Below, in pieces: positions 48,257 to 58,084 of a stretch of DNA of 64,000 bases. Source of the stretch: Andalucia godoyi (lineage: Eukaryota; Discoba; Jakobea; Jakobida; Andaluciidae). Numbering within the stretch: the first letter of the stretch is position 1; each line of letters begins with the position of its first letter. The stretch is taken from positions 62,001 through 126,000 of the forward strand of contig VRVR01000020.1 in assembly GCA_009859145.1 (NCBI GenBank). Reading direction: 5' to 3'. The position numbers and the translations under genes are program-made. The notes below the pieces were generated by a model. It did not search any database, was not told the origin of the DNA, and worked only from the letters and a program-made list of their open reading frames with translations.

Positions 48257-48925
48257 ATGTTCAACGTGGCAAGGCAGCTCATTCCGCGGTGTTGTGCGTG
48301 TTCAATCCAGCGTGCTCCATTCCTACGCCACGCAGCATCAGCATCAGCAACACGCAGGTCACCTGCTGCGTCAAAGTTGCTGCTTTCTGCGAGGACTCCA
48401 ATTCCGCGGAGGGCACCACCGGCAAGACGCGCTGCATCAAAAGAAAAAGAAGCAAAACCGAGGGTGGAGGAGGTGGATGTGCAGGTACGGGCACAGACAC
48501 AGACAGGGATCTGCGAACAGGAGAATAGGAGTAACAAAGACGAGGAAGGTTCGTCGTTCCCGTTTCCTTCTGGTTTCCACTGGTACTTGGTCAGCATCAC
48601 AGGGAAGGATGAATTTGTAGAAAAGGTTCTTCCTCAGATGATTTCGCATTACGGATATGGGGAGCATGTTCAAGAAGTAGTCATGCCAAGGAGAAAAGAC
48701 GTGTCCTTGACAGCCAGTGCGACAGCCATCAAGGAGCGGTACGTCCCATCGCTCCCTGGATTTCTCTTGTGCAAACTGTCGTTGACAGAGCGGTCGCTGT
48801 CGTTTTTCTTGCGTCTCCCGTATGTGAACTACATCGTTCAGCCCCTTACGGAGGAACAAGCGTCGCAAATCAGAGAAAGGATTCCTGTGGTGATCCCGCT
48901 CCATCAGAATACCGACAGGTTGTAA
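48257..48925 (+). CDS. NusG-like (NGN domain) protein with mitochondrial-type presequence
   Basis: 222 residues from the ATG giving MFNVARQLIPRCC. The first about 65 residues are Arg/Ser/Ala-rich with no acidic residue, as in a mitochondrial (or plastid) presequence. A variable acidic linker follows. Residues about 105-210 match the NGN domain of bacterial NusG: FHWYLVSITGKDEFVEKVLP, VQEVVMPRRKD, the PGFLLCKL strand (NusG: PGYVLV), LPYVNYIVQPLTEEQASQI. NusG binds the clamp of bacterial-type RNA polymerase and aids processivity. The KOW domain that normally follows is absent; the gene stops 15 residues after the NGN helix unless a further exon exists. The frame is open 16 codons upstream, but that start would spoil the presequence. 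Confidence 0.82.
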   Translation: MFNVARQLIPRCCACSIQRAPFLRHAASASATRRSPAASKLLLSARTPIPRRAPPARRAASKEKEAKPRVEEVDVQVRAQTQTGICEQENRSNKDEEGSSFPFPSGFHWYLVSITGKDEFVEKVLPQMISHYGYGEHVQEVVMPRRKDVSLTASATAIKERYVPSLPGFLLCKLSLTERSLSFFLRLPYVNYIVQPLTEEQASQIRERIPVVIPLHQNTDRL

Positions 48926-49185
48926 CCTGCAACGGGAACCTGAGAATATCAATCTCTGCATGCATGTGCGTGTGCGTACCGGTATGAAAGGCAGATTGAG
49001 ATATGAGTGTATTTATTGTGTGTTGTGGGGTTTTGTTTTCTCTCGCCGGGGAGAGGGGGGTTATGAAAATTTAGAAGAACAAAAGCACTCGATGTTTTGT
49101 CGTGTGTGCGGCGATACAGTCGAAAGAGAGGAAGAAAATGACCAGGATACTATGCGGGCGAACGGATGGAACACGCATGATGTTG

Positions 49186-49971
49186 CTATTGTCGACTGAG
49201 AAACAACTCTGTCACAACCGGAAAATGATCCGAGGGAAAGCGGCCGTCTCGAGAGGTGTGGTCGACCCAAGATCTCGACACTTTCCAATCATTAGACGCC
49301 CAAATAAAGTCGATGCAGTCCCCTGACCTTCGCCCACTAAACGCATGGAACGTCCCTTCCTTTGCGCCGTTGTTGGCAATCGCGAACGTGTTTGAGAATC
49401 CCTCCTTTGCAACAATGAGACACGGCTCCTCAGACGATTCGCAATTGAAGTCTCCGGTCAAGACCGTAGGAACTCGGGTGTGTTTCTTAACCTGCCGAAA
49501 GATCATCCGTACACCTTCTGTTCTTGCTTTGGCCGAGAGATGATCGAGATGTGTATTGCAGATGCACAGCGGAATTCCGCTGAGATTTTCCGTGAAGTTA
49601 ACCATGGTGCAGATACGTGGACATGCGGACATCCAGGACCGACTTCCCGGAACATCAGGCGTCTCGCTGAGCCAAAAAGTAAGAGACTCTTTTTCATTGA
49701 CAGTAAATCTCGAGGCAAGATAAAACACTGAAGAATATTCGCCGCCTGTCCAGCCGTCGTCTCGTGCTCCGCCGTACTCGCGGTACTGAGGAAAACTCTG
49801 TCGAATAGCATCCATCTGGAACCGCAGCGCTTCTTGCACACACAGAATATCAGGATTCACAGCCGCAATCGTCTGAAGAAGAAGCCCCGATCGAAACTCC
49901 CAAGAATTTGTACCATCGTCCATCGAACCCGTTCGCACATTGAACGTCATAATCCGAACAGTCCGCTCCAT
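49186..49971 (-). CDS. Endonuclease/exonuclease/phosphatase-fold hydrolase
   Basis: 261 residues. Complete metal-dependent hydrolase core: MTFNVRTG with the metal Asn, DILCVQEAL with the metal Glu, CNTHLDH with the catalytic His, LTGDFNC with the Asp/Asn pair, CIDFIWAS, and the C-terminal SDHFPV with the general-base His. The short form lacking extra domains resembles the nocturnin-unrelated, bacterial-type EEP proteins annotated as possible endonucleases or phosphodiesterases. The substrate cannot be deduced. It has no targeting signal. Confidence 0.88.
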   Translation of the reverse strand: MERTVRIMTFNVRTGSMDDGTNSWEFRSGLLLQTIAAVNPDILCVQEALRFQMDAIRQSFPQYREYGGARDDGWTGGEYSSVFYLASRFTVNEKESLTFWLSETPDVPGSRSWMSACPRICTMVNFTENLSGIPLCICNTHLDHLSAKARTEGVRMIFRQVKKHTRVPTVLTGDFNCESSEEPCLIVAKEGFSNTFAIANNGAKEGTFHAFSGRRSGDCIDFIWASNDWKVSRSWVDHTSRDGRFPSDHFPVVTELFLSRQ

Positions 49972-50904
49972 GTTTTCTCAACTTGAAATAATTTCTTCTA
50001 CAGGTTCTACTATTAAAAAAAAGCCTAGAGACAACACACACACACACTCACTCTCTCTCTCTCTCTCTCTCTCTCTGCGCTTTTGTTACAATGTATATTA
50101 TTACTGCTATTATTATTTTTTAAAGAATAGACGATTGCAAAGAATAAAAACAAAATGTTCGCTGGTGCTGCTTGCTGGAAACTGTTCACAGAAAAAGAAA
50201 AGGAAAAGGAAAAAGGGAACCCAGAATAAATAATAACATTCATATTAAAAAATGCAGAAAGCAAGTCTATTTTCCGCCTGAAAAGAACACGTCATCCGGT
50301 AACCCCATTGAGTTCAAGTTCTCATTGAAAGACGCTGTATGAGCGCATTTGCTGAAAAGTTCCTCGATCTGGCAACAACAATTCAACACGCTTCAGCCGG
50401 AAAATGAACGGAGCTGCGCGGCGTCGCTGAACTTCAGTTATGGCCCATGAGTCCCGCATCCTTTGCTTGTGTGCGGCTCTATGACAATGAGTGCTTTCAG
50501 CGTCTCTCGACCCTGATCGCGACCGAGTGATCTGCACTTCACGGACTGACATGCCGCTTCCAATACTGCATTCAGACGCGACTGATCCCGCCCCAAAGCA
50601 CGACAACAGGAGATGCACTCTTCCGAACCATTCCTCGCGGAATGCCCAAAAAAATCGTCCTTCAGTGCCAGGACCAAGAAACGAACAGGGGGGAAGTCAA
50701 GAGCAGCCCAATCTCTTTTTCAACATTGTCTGTGTCGAAACACGGATTCAGACGGTGTGCACGATCCTTTTGTTCGCGTCCTCCAAGAACTAGTGGCTTT
50801 GGGCTTCCCGCGAGCGTTGTCTGGCCACGCTTTTGGTAAACATACATGCACAGGCTTTGCACGATCAAAAAATAATAATAGCAATCTGGAACAACTCCTT
50901 CGTT
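49972..50904. other. Intergenic with (CT)n and unclear frames
   Basis: A CT dinucleotide run (about 50049-50076) and CA run (50034-50047) lie just upstream of the hydrolase. Short frames on both strands at 50320-50900 have mixed composition and no recognisable product. Confidence 0.45.
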
Positions 50905-51549
50905 TCAGGAGATGGCCGCAACCGCAGTGTGAGTGCGCACAGTAGCATGCTCGGCGCATTGTCTTTTTTGCTTCTTCCACTGCACCTGCTTCTTCTGTCT
51001 TTCCTGTTTCATCGTTCGCTGTAGAATGTCCTCCGCACTGATCGGATTGTCGTACAACAGGAACGGAAATCCGACTTCCGTGCACAGTGTAACTCATTCA
51101 CAGTTTCGTCATTGAGACACCGCGATCCAGCAATCCTTCCTCGGGTTTCTCTGAACGAAGCGGGAGCGAGGCTGCACGACTGCGACGATCTGCATTGGTT
51201 TTTTTTTCCCCTCGGAACTTACTGCGGCCTGTCCGTTAGGTCCGGAGATTTGCGACGACGTTTTTTTTTCCTGGGAGAGTCTATTGACGACCCGCCATCG
51301 CTGCTCGCGGTCGGACGCTTTTTGGCAGAATAATCTACAATGCAAAAAACAAGGATTTTTGTTGTTGTGTCATGGCCTTAGCAACTTACTTTTCCACTGT
51401 AGCCAGAACGCATTATTCGAGTGGGTTGACCAAGGTTGAGTAGCGCACAATGCGACCAGCCTGTTTGCCAGCAAGAAAGAAAAAACACAAAAACATGTCA
51501 TTGCAAGGAAAGGAAAGAATCGACCCTTGTTGTTGCCACCTTTGATCAT
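50905..51549 (-). CDS. Possible three-exon gene for a basic protein
   Basis: Reconstructed by eye on the minus strand. The frame starts near an ATG at about 51549 (MIKGGNNKGRFF) and runs to a GTAAGT donor at 51389. A second exon 51223-51334 (YSAKKRPTASSDGGSS ... KKKRRRKSPDL) lies between a TTGTAG acceptor and another GTAAGT donor. A last exon, probably from about 51045, is Lys/Gln-rich (MKQERQKKQVQWKKQ) and ends at a stop at 50905. Both donors are perfect. The last acceptor and the first exon are uncertain. The basic cluster suggests a nuclear protein. It is divergent from the PEN-2 gene with only about 40 bp between start codons. Confidence 0.35.
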
Positions 51550-51588
51550 CTGCGGTGGGGACCAAAAAAAAAACACAAAAAACAAGAC

Positions 51589-51924
51589 ATGTTCTCTGAT
51601 GAAAATATAGAGTCGTCGGAAGAACGACTGCTGCGTCGAGAAAAGGCATCGAGAATCCTGTTCTACGCTGGGTTTGCCTGTCTTCCGATTCTGTGGCTAA
51701 TCAATGCGGCGACGTTTCTGTCGGACCAGCCGCTGTTTCACTCAACTGTGCACACGAAATCTGCACTAGTCCACAAGTTCGCTCTCTATTCTCTTTGCTG
51801 CGGTCTCGTTTCTATGATTGGGTTCGTTCTTTGGATCGGATTCATGTGGACGTTTCCGCCTTTCGAGACGGACAGCCAGTATTGGGCAGTGTCCACGAAT
51901 CCTGACGATTCTCCCATCCTCTAG
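51589..51924 (+). CDS. PSENEN: Gamma-secretase subunit PEN-2
   Basis: 111 residues. PEN-2 is needed for presenilin endoproteolysis within the membrane-embedded gamma-secretase. Seen: the N-terminal EERLLRREKASRILFYAGF leading into FACLPILWLINAATF, which aligns with the LPFLWLVN segment of animal PEN-2. A second hydrophobic pair (YSLCCGLVSMIGFVLWIGFMWTF) and a short polar tail follow. Length and hydropathy agree with the family. The start is the ATG of MFSDENIESSEE; the frame is open upstream but A-rich. Confidence 0.85.
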   Translation: MFSDENIESSEERLLRREKASRILFYAGFACLPILWLINAATFLSDQPLFHSTVHTKSALVHKFALYSLCCGLVSMIGFVLWIGFMWTFPPFETDSQYWAVSTNPDDSPIL

Positions 51925-52096
51925 GCTTCACAATCTTATCTCTTCATGAGCTGCCCGTGTGGGCAAGATCTGCTTTGTCTTGTTGAACAACAGTGCCAAA
52001 AAAACAAAAACAAAACACAAAACGCATCAGAAGTCGCAAATTTCTCTCGACGGTTTGCAAAACGAGAAGGGAGGGGTGGTGGAGGAAAAGAAACGT

Positions 52097-53215
52097 TCAT
52101 TCGCGCGACGAATAGGTAACCTGGTCGTCTGCTTTGAGCTTCTGGTTCACGCGTGCGTATTTGATCAGAAATGACTCGCCTGGCAACCCAATTTCTCGGA
52201 TATCTCTAATAAACGGTTCTATTTCGGCGGCAGTCCACTTCACTTTTTTCTGGAACAGTGCGCGGAACCTCGTCGACGGATCGTTGCTGAGTTGTCGTTT
52301 TGAGAACTTGGTTACGGTCTTCATCAGACCGTCTACAAGAAACAACCCCTCGTCATACAGCGAATCAATGGAGAAGAATGATCCCCGGGGAAGCGAAGAA
52401 CCAAGTATATCCAGCAGGTCGTCCATAGGCCACACTGGGCTTCTGCTCAACAGTTGCTCTGTGCGGAACACTGCGGCGTCCACACTGGACATGCAGCCAA
52501 GGAAATGCGCAATCAGCATGGGATCCAAGTCTGGATGGCCCTCTGTTCTTTCCACAATCATCCGTGTGCATGCGTCCAGATCGTGAGCAGCAACAGGAAT
52601 CGAGAGGTTCAGTTCCACACAGGAATCCAGGATAAAGTTTGTGACGAAATGCCGCGTGTTCGGCTCCGCAAGTCTCCAAAACCCGTTCACTTGCAATGCC
52701 TTGATTGCTCGGAGCCCGGCAAGGATCTCGGCACGCGATGCTTGAACCTCAGTCTCGAGTGCCTGCAAAGTATACAAGTCCAGAGTCGTCAGCAGCTCCT
52801 CGTGAGGCTTGTAGTACTTCTTCTTTAGCAGCTCTTCTATCCTAGAAAGCCGCGGGTTCGTCCTCGCAATCTCCAGAATGGAATGGTTGCATGACTGCAC
52901 ATAGCGCACTTCACTGTCAGATACAACTGGTAACGCAACTGCTGACGGCGCTGAAGGAAACAAGAGCAACGAATTGGATGTTTCTGCAGCGCGCACAGAG
53001 AACGTTTCACAGTCGGTGCACAACACAAGAAGGTCATCCGGTCTGCCTTTGAATGAGACACTCGAAGAAGCGGGAGCTGAAGAAGAACCTGCGGGAAACG
53101 AGGGAAGACTCGAAAACACAGCAAGCTGAGCTTCCGTTACCTCCAAAAGTATTACGTCTGATCCATCCGCATCAAACCGGCCGCCATAGAAAAACTCGAA
53201 TGCTTTGTTCTCCAT
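52097..53215 (-). CDS. DSCC1: Sister chromatid cohesion protein DCC1
   Basis: 372 residues from the ATG giving MENKAFEFFYGG; the frame is open upstream in T-rich sequence. DCC1 joins CTF18 and CTF8 in the alternative clamp loader that places PCNA on DNA and supports cohesion. The N-terminal half shows DVILLEVTEAQLAVF, the internal LVLCTDCETFSVRAAETSNSLLL (the conserved TSN/SN segment) and YVQSCNHSILEI. The C-terminal half has the winged-helix repeats ending in the ARFRALFQKKVKWTAAEIEPFI-type region and FLIKYAR, as in human DSCC1. Human DSCC1 is only slightly longer. Confidence 0.85.
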   Translation of the reverse strand: MENKAFEFFYGGRFDADGSDVILLEVTEAQLAVFSSLPSFPAGSSSAPASSSVSFKGRPDDLLVLCTDCETFSVRAAETSNSLLLFPSAPSAVALPVVSDSEVRYVQSCNHSILEIARTNPRLSRIEELLKKKYYKPHEELLTTLDLYTLQALETEVQASRAEILAGLRAIKALQVNGFWRLAEPNTRHFVTNFILDSCVELNLSIPVAAHDLDACTRMIVERTEGHPDLDPMLIAHFLGCMSSVDAAVFRTEQLLSRSPVWPMDDLLDILGSSLPRGSFFSIDSLYDEGLFLVDGLMKTVTKFSKRQLSNDPSTRFRALFQKKVKWTAAEIEPFIRDIREIGLPGESFLIKYARVNQKLKADDQVTYSSRE

Positions 53216-54207
53216 GGCTTGTTGACTCCCCCGTACTGAATGTATCTGAATGTTCGAGTCTGGGAAAGAAAAAGAAGAAGACAAAAAAAAGAAAAGCAAA
53301 ATAGACAAAAAGAGACAAGAAAAAGCAAACACGACAGTATCCAATGAAATAGACACACACACACACACACGCACATACGCACATGTACCGCTGCCACTTA
53401 CTGCGGGAATGATGAAGCAATCAAAAGCGCACGTAAACAAAAACACTGCCACTCGCCTTGCGCATGCGTTTGCTATCTTGGCAGCTCTGTCACACGATGC
53501 CCGATTCGTTTCGCCCCATTTTGATCATGAAATCCCTATAAACACGCCGTCGCGTTGCATTCTCGCACACCGACGCTCATTTCTTTATTTTTATTGTCCA
53601 TGCAACGCAGCATCTATCCTAGGAACGTATCTCATGCCGAGGGGCGTGTTGGGGCCTTACCCCCTTCCCACTCATGCTACGCATGTTGTTGGGTTGCAAC
53701 ATTGATTATGGGTGATCAGCGGTGATTATGGGTGATCAGCGATAATTATCCGTGGATAGGGTACAATGTAAGCGCACGCAATGAGTCCGCCGCGCCAAAA
53801 TCGGAGGATTTTTTGTTGGCACTTTCAAAGGAAAGCAAAACAAAGAGCCGTGCATCCCGATCGACCCGTGTCGACAAAAACCCGCAAGTCGCCAATCGAG
53901 GTGGTGACACCTGGCAAGTCTGACAAACATGACACATACACACGCATCCCTTGTCTTCTCAGTATGACGACGGGCTCTCTGTCTTTCTCTCGCAGCCTTT
54001 CTCTGTTTGCAAATCGCACCAAGACACAAACCCTCCGACTTTTCCTGCTTTGTTTCAACTCAGGCTCGCTTGCTTTCCCTATTTCTCTTTATATTATTTT
54101 ATAATTTTTTTTTTAGTAAATTTAATTTGCCCATCTTTATAGAATTTGCTCTTCTTCTTTTTTTCTTATTTGTTTGTTTTGTACGTTAACGCATTTGTGT
54201 TGCAGCG
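53216..54207. other. Intergenic, nothing firm
   Basis: Divergent spacer between DCC1 and TRAP-alpha. Contains a short imperfect direct repeat GGTGATCAGCG(G/A)T near 53710-53745 and a CA run near 53352-53370. No gene recognised. Confidence 0.5.
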
Positions 54208-55101
54208 ATGAGATTTTCTCGGTGCATTGCGCTTGCACTTCTGGGTCTTCTTGTGCTTTCGCTCGTTCCGCGAGTGTATACGCAGCAGCCGACGGACGCT
54301 TCTGATGATGATGTGGAAGTGTATGATGAAGACGATGAGTCGGGGACTGCAGGAGGCGCAGCTGGCGTCGATGGCGAGTTCAGCGAAGAACAGATCAAGG
54401 CACAGCTTGCGGCTCTGCAGCAGCGGTCTTTGCTTCGGTTTCGCACGTTGATTCCGATGCATGCGGACCTGAAGTTCCCTGTTTCCGAGGTTTTTGATAT
54501 TTTGGTTGGAGCATTCAATGTGCATTCTACTGCAGTGAACATCTCGGTTCTCCGCGCTCAGCTGATGCCCGCATATGACCTCTCGACTCCTCTTTACAAC
54601 TTCTCTGCCATTGCATACAACGATGTTGTCCAGCCTGGTGAGCACACTGCGCTCATGTACAAGTTGCGCATCGACCCGTACTTTGACCCGCGTGAATACG
54701 GTCTTGTTGTCCAGGCGTTCTATGAGGACACCGAGGGACAGCGGTTCATGTCGACGGTTTTCAACTCGACGATCACTGCCGTAGATGCAGCACCCGCATA
54801 CGAAGCCGACAAGCTGGTTTCTTCCATTCTTGCATACTCTGTGATTGGTGCTGCTGTTTATCTGGTTGTGAATGCGCTGTGGGAACCGTCTGTCAAGGCT
54901 CTCATCACGCAAGAAAGAAAGAAGAAATCCGCAGACACAAAGAAGAGCGCCGCCGCGATCGAAAAGGAAGAAGCACTCGCAGCCGTTGTCTTACCGGAAA
55001 ACGTCAAGAGAGACTTCCTGCCCGAGCATGTTCTTCGCGATCTCTCCAAGCGATCCGGAACGACTTCCCCAACAAAGAGAGCTCCGTCGCCAAAGAAGTA
55101 A
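54208..55101 (+). CDS. SSR1: Translocon-associated protein subunit alpha (SSR1)
   Basis: 297 residues. A subunit of the TRAP complex bound to the ER Sec61 channel. N-terminal signal peptide (MRFSRCIALALLGLLVLSLV), then an acidic lumenal stretch (DDDVEVYDEDDE), the conserved lumenal beta domain (FPVSEVFDILVGAFNVHS, LYNFSAIAYNDVVQPGEH), one transmembrane helix (about residues 209-227, SILAYSVIGAAVYLVV) and a Lys-rich cytosolic tail. The order matches animal and plant TRAP-alpha. A CAG immediately before the ATG and the T-rich stretch ahead could mark a leader intron. Confidence 0.9.
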   Translation: MRFSRCIALALLGLLVLSLVPRVYTQQPTDASDDDVEVYDEDDESGTAGGAAGVDGEFSEEQIKAQLAALQQRSLLRFRTLIPMHADLKFPVSEVFDILVGAFNVHSTAVNISVLRAQLMPAYDLSTPLYNFSAIAYNDVVQPGEHTALMYKLRIDPYFDPREYGLVVQAFYEDTEGQRFMSTVFNSTITAVDAAPAYEADKLVSSILAYSVIGAAVYLVVNALWEPSVKALITQERKKKSADTKKSAAAIEKEEALAAVVLPENVKRDFLPEHVLRDLSKRSGTTSPTKRAPSPKK

Positions 55102-55369
55102 CGTTTCCAAAAATGAGCTCCTGGACTGTTTTTCTTCTCCTTGTTCTTGTGCAGAAGGCTTTTGTGGTCCACAATACTATGTTGATAGGATGAGTATTGA
55201 GTATGATGATGACAATAGTAAAATAATCAACAACAACAACAATAACAATTATTATTATTATAAAAGAAGAGCAAGGAGGACAGCATCAAAGGACTTCTTA
55301 GAAGACTCAAGAGAGAATACAACCGCCAAAGTCTGCATGGATTTTTTGCGTTTGCGTTTTTTTTTCCGT

Positions 55370-55446
<77 letters not shown>

Positions 55447-55520
55447 TTTTTTATTGATTCTAATTAATATTATTTATTGCTACTGGTACTGGGTTAGTTC
55501 TGCAACAGCGAGGTACTGGG
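55102..55520. other. Intergenic with large CT microsatellite
   Basis: Besides the CT repeat there are AAC and TTA trinucleotide runs (55230-55262). No gene seen. Confidence 0.6.
55372..55442. repeat. (TC)35 microsatellite
   Basis: Seventy-one bases of uninterrupted TC about 80 bp upstream of the FAM194-type gene start. Confidence 0.98.
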
Positions 55521-56747
55521 ATGGAGAGAAAAGAATACGGAAATGGGCAAGTTGCGTACCAGTTCTTTTCGGACGGAACGGGGACTGTGTATTATCCCGA
55601 TGGCCAAATTGCCATCAGTCTGACGCCGTGCTCCGATGGTATTTTGACGCATATTTTTAATTCCAGCTCCAGCGGTAGCGGCAATCCGAGTCTTTCACAC
55701 AGTCAGAGACTGCGGCATCCGCTTTCCCGTGGTTCATCCAGCACACACTCAGGGCAGCCAGGCGCAGGCGCGGGACTTCCGCTTGGATCTCTGGATATTC
55801 ACATGCGCGGTGTTCTTCTCGACCCGACTTCAAAACCGCCGCATTCTTCTTTGAAACTGCTCCCTGGATCCGAAGCTATTCTAAACGAGTATCTGTCGGC
55901 TTCTGCTCACGATGACGGGAAAATCTCGTTGCGGTACAAAGCAGAAGGGATCGTTCTTACGCTGCCCAGACCGTATATATCTAAGGCGAAAATGAGCACA
56001 GCCGGCTCGCCGTTGCCGTCTCCGGCTGCCAATCGTGAACTGAACGGGCAGCTGCGGGAAATCGAGCGATCTCTTCGGATGTGCACAGAGACATTTTCGC
56101 AGAGTTTGCAGTCTCCTATGGCGCTGAAATCGCACAAGGACGATCCCCTCAATGCAACGATTGATGTCACCAAGAACGCGCCGCTGAGGCTTTCAAAAAC
56201 AGTGAGGCAGGCAAGTGGCAGATACAAGGCTCCGGTGATTCTCAGGTCGGATTCAACAAAGGTAGCGCTCAGGACGTTGTCCCATGTGTCCTACGATTCG
56301 ACGATTGCTGAGGTGAGCAAAGAAAAGCCGCTGATGGTGTGCTGCTGGGCGTCGTGGATTCCACGGGCGTGTGTGTATGAACGAGTGTGGGAAGAGGCAA
56401 ATGGAGTTCCTGGATATCAGATTATGAAGTATGACATGAGCGAGTCAGGATTCCTCAGAGAACGGCACAACGTCAGAATGCTCCCTGCGTTTCTCATTTA
56501 TCACAAAGGAAAACTGGTGTTTGCGAATCATACATTCGATACGCTGAGTGCAACTGTGGACATTACGCGTGATTCCAAACCTTATAGAAAAGCAATGTTG
56601 GAACAGCTGGATGCCGCCGCCAATTTGGCCCCTTTGCCTGAGAAGTTTCGTTTTCGATCCGACATCGATGGTTCCCTGGATTCCGCGATGAGAAACATTG
56701 AACAACGATTGACGGGCTCCAATTTCAAATCGTTCCAAAGGCGATGA
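55521..56747 (+). CDS. FAM194-like domain fused to degenerate thioredoxin-like domain
   Basis: 408 residues. The N-terminal about 170 residues resemble the FAM194 (ERICH6) domain found in ciliated organisms: NGQVAYQFFSDGTGTVYYPDGQIAISL, a Ser/Gly insertion, then SLDIHMRGVLL and SLRYKAEGIVLTL. A helical linker follows. Residues about 255-350 look thioredoxin-like: LMVCCWASWIPRACVYERVW, YQIMKYDMSES, and the cis-Pro-type MLPAFLIYHKGKLVF. The usual WCxxC active site is not intact (Trp-Ile-Pro-Arg-Ala-Cys), so redox catalysis is doubtful. Possibly an axonemal or ciliary protein; that is inferred from the FAM194 family only. Confidence 0.65.
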   Translation: MERKEYGNGQVAYQFFSDGTGTVYYPDGQIAISLTPCSDGILTHIFNSSSSGSGNPSLSHSQRLRHPLSRGSSSTHSGQPGAGAGLPLGSLDIHMRGVLLDPTSKPPHSSLKLLPGSEAILNEYLSASAHDDGKISLRYKAEGIVLTLPRPYISKAKMSTAGSPLPSPAANRELNGQLREIERSLRMCTETFSQSLQSPMALKSHKDDPLNATIDVTKNAPLRLSKTVRQASGRYKAPVILRSDSTKVALRTLSHVSYDSTIAEVSKEKPLMVCCWASWIPRACVYERVWEEANGVPGYQIMKYDMSESGFLRERHNVRMLPAFLIYHKGKLVFANHTFDTLSATVDITRDSKPYRKAMLEQLDAAANLAPLPEKFRFRSDIDGSLDSAMRNIEQRLTGSNFKSFQRR

Positions 56748-56836
56748 TGTATAAAGGCTGATAAGATCATTTTTCATCCCCCGTGCCTGCGTTGTATGGA
56801 TCATGGATTTCCCCATGAACTAGTAATAATGGCAGA

Positions 56837-57262
56837 TCACTCCGCGAAGAATCTGCGTTTTAAGCGAAGGTTAGAATCAAGAAGCATCTCGCGAGACGAA
56901 GTCGGCACCGTTCTCGTGGTGTCGTCCAGAACAGACCCCGAAACATCGCTGACGACGCACACTGCATAATGATGCTGCGCAAGCGGTTGCGAGGCACCAG
57001 ATGCATCTGGTGAACCTGCAGACTGGAAAATCGGAGTGGCTTGAAATGACTCAAATCGGTGAGACACTCTCGAAAACTCTTGCGGCTGGTCTGACGGAGA
57101 AGCTGCTGGTGAGGCTTGTTTGGGGTCTGAAGAGGCAAGCAGTTGGACCTCCGACTTGTTGGACGCCTGTGCCTGGTCCTGTTGGCAGCAATAATAATAA
57201 TAATACCATCCTCCACCAGCAATAGACATTCCGCAAACCGCACGAAGCAGGAATCGAGGCAT
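56837..57262 (-). CDS. Small protein with N-terminal membrane or targeting segment
   Basis: 141 residues starting MPRFLLRAVCGMS. The N terminus combines Arg residues with a hydrophobic GGG-WYYYYYCC stretch, so it is a signal anchor or mitochondrial inner-membrane type leader. The rest is polar, Ser/Gln/Pro-rich, with a more ordered HHYAVCVVSDVSGSVL. The YYYYY run is coded by a TAT repeat. No family recognised. Convergent with the FAM194-type gene. Confidence 0.5.
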   Translation of the reverse strand: MPRFLLRAVCGMSIAGGGWYYYYYCCQQDQAQASNKSEVQLLASSDPKQASPAASPSDQPQEFSRVSHRFESFQATPIFQSAGSPDASGASQPLAQHHYAVCVVSDVSGSVLDDTTRTVPTSSREMLLDSNLRLKRRFFAE

Positions 57263-58084
57263 CGTCGAATGTGTTCTTGTTTCCTGCTAGCCGATAGTCA
57301 GTGCCCAAATGAAGAAGAAAAGAGATGATGATGACAATGATGGCGATGGCAAAGAAGAAAAATGGAATGGGAAGGAGAACAGAACTTTTGTTTTTACGGA
57401 TAGTCATCGCTCGCCAAAGACATGAATCATCATGGATCATCGGCTAAGCTGTCCCCGAAGATAGATCCAAACCACATGTTTTTTTCGGGGGGTTTTTTAA
57501 TTTAAATTATTCGGGGCAAGCACCAGCTCTTCAATGCAGATTGCTCTGCAGTCAAAGAGTCATCGCAGCCAACATATTACCCAATCGATTCAACATTCGA
57601 AAGATGAGCATTGGAGGAAACAGAATGTGGTCGGCGGCGTTGCGCATTGCGTCTGACGACGCTTTTGCCCTTGCTTCTTCTTGTTCTCTGACTTGAAAAA
57701 GCGCATTCCGAACGCAAATCGATCGCATCTTCGTGATTTGATGATCCTCAGCTTGCTCAGCAAGTTGCGACGAGGGGGGAATCAACGGATTTCTTGGTTC
57801 TCGGTATCTTCGGGCATGGTCGATTTGCGTTTGTTGGGAAGATCCCTCTTTGGAGCCATGAGATGATTTGTCTTTGTCCCTGATGAAAGGTGCTGCTTGA
57901 GGGTTTTGATTATTAAAATAACCCAAACAAACAGAAAATAATAATAGAAAGAGAAAAAAGCAAAGAATGAAAAAATTCTGGATAAGAAAAATCTTTGTGC
58001 TGGTGAAAAAAGCTTCCGGTGTGATATTGTCTGATGTTCAACGTTGATACACAAAACGGTCAGCCGTCACCCAGTATCGGTGTT
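57263..58084. other. Intergenic region holding duplicated block copy 2
   Basis: Apart from the duplicated block, nothing recognised. A GATGATGATG-like run lies near 57325-57345. Confidence 0.5.
57527..57905. repeat. 379-bp duplicated block, copy 2
   Basis: Second copy of the block at 23603-23981, same orientation, same length, two substitutions. Upstream flanks are alike but diverged (a T/G-rich stretch of different length). Downstream similarity stops soon after GAGGGTT. Confidence 0.95.

Noticed and set aside
53205-53452. Hydrophobic N-terminal extension of DCC1
   Set aside because: T-rich leader sequence lacking conservation; the ATG at 53215 gives the family N terminus.
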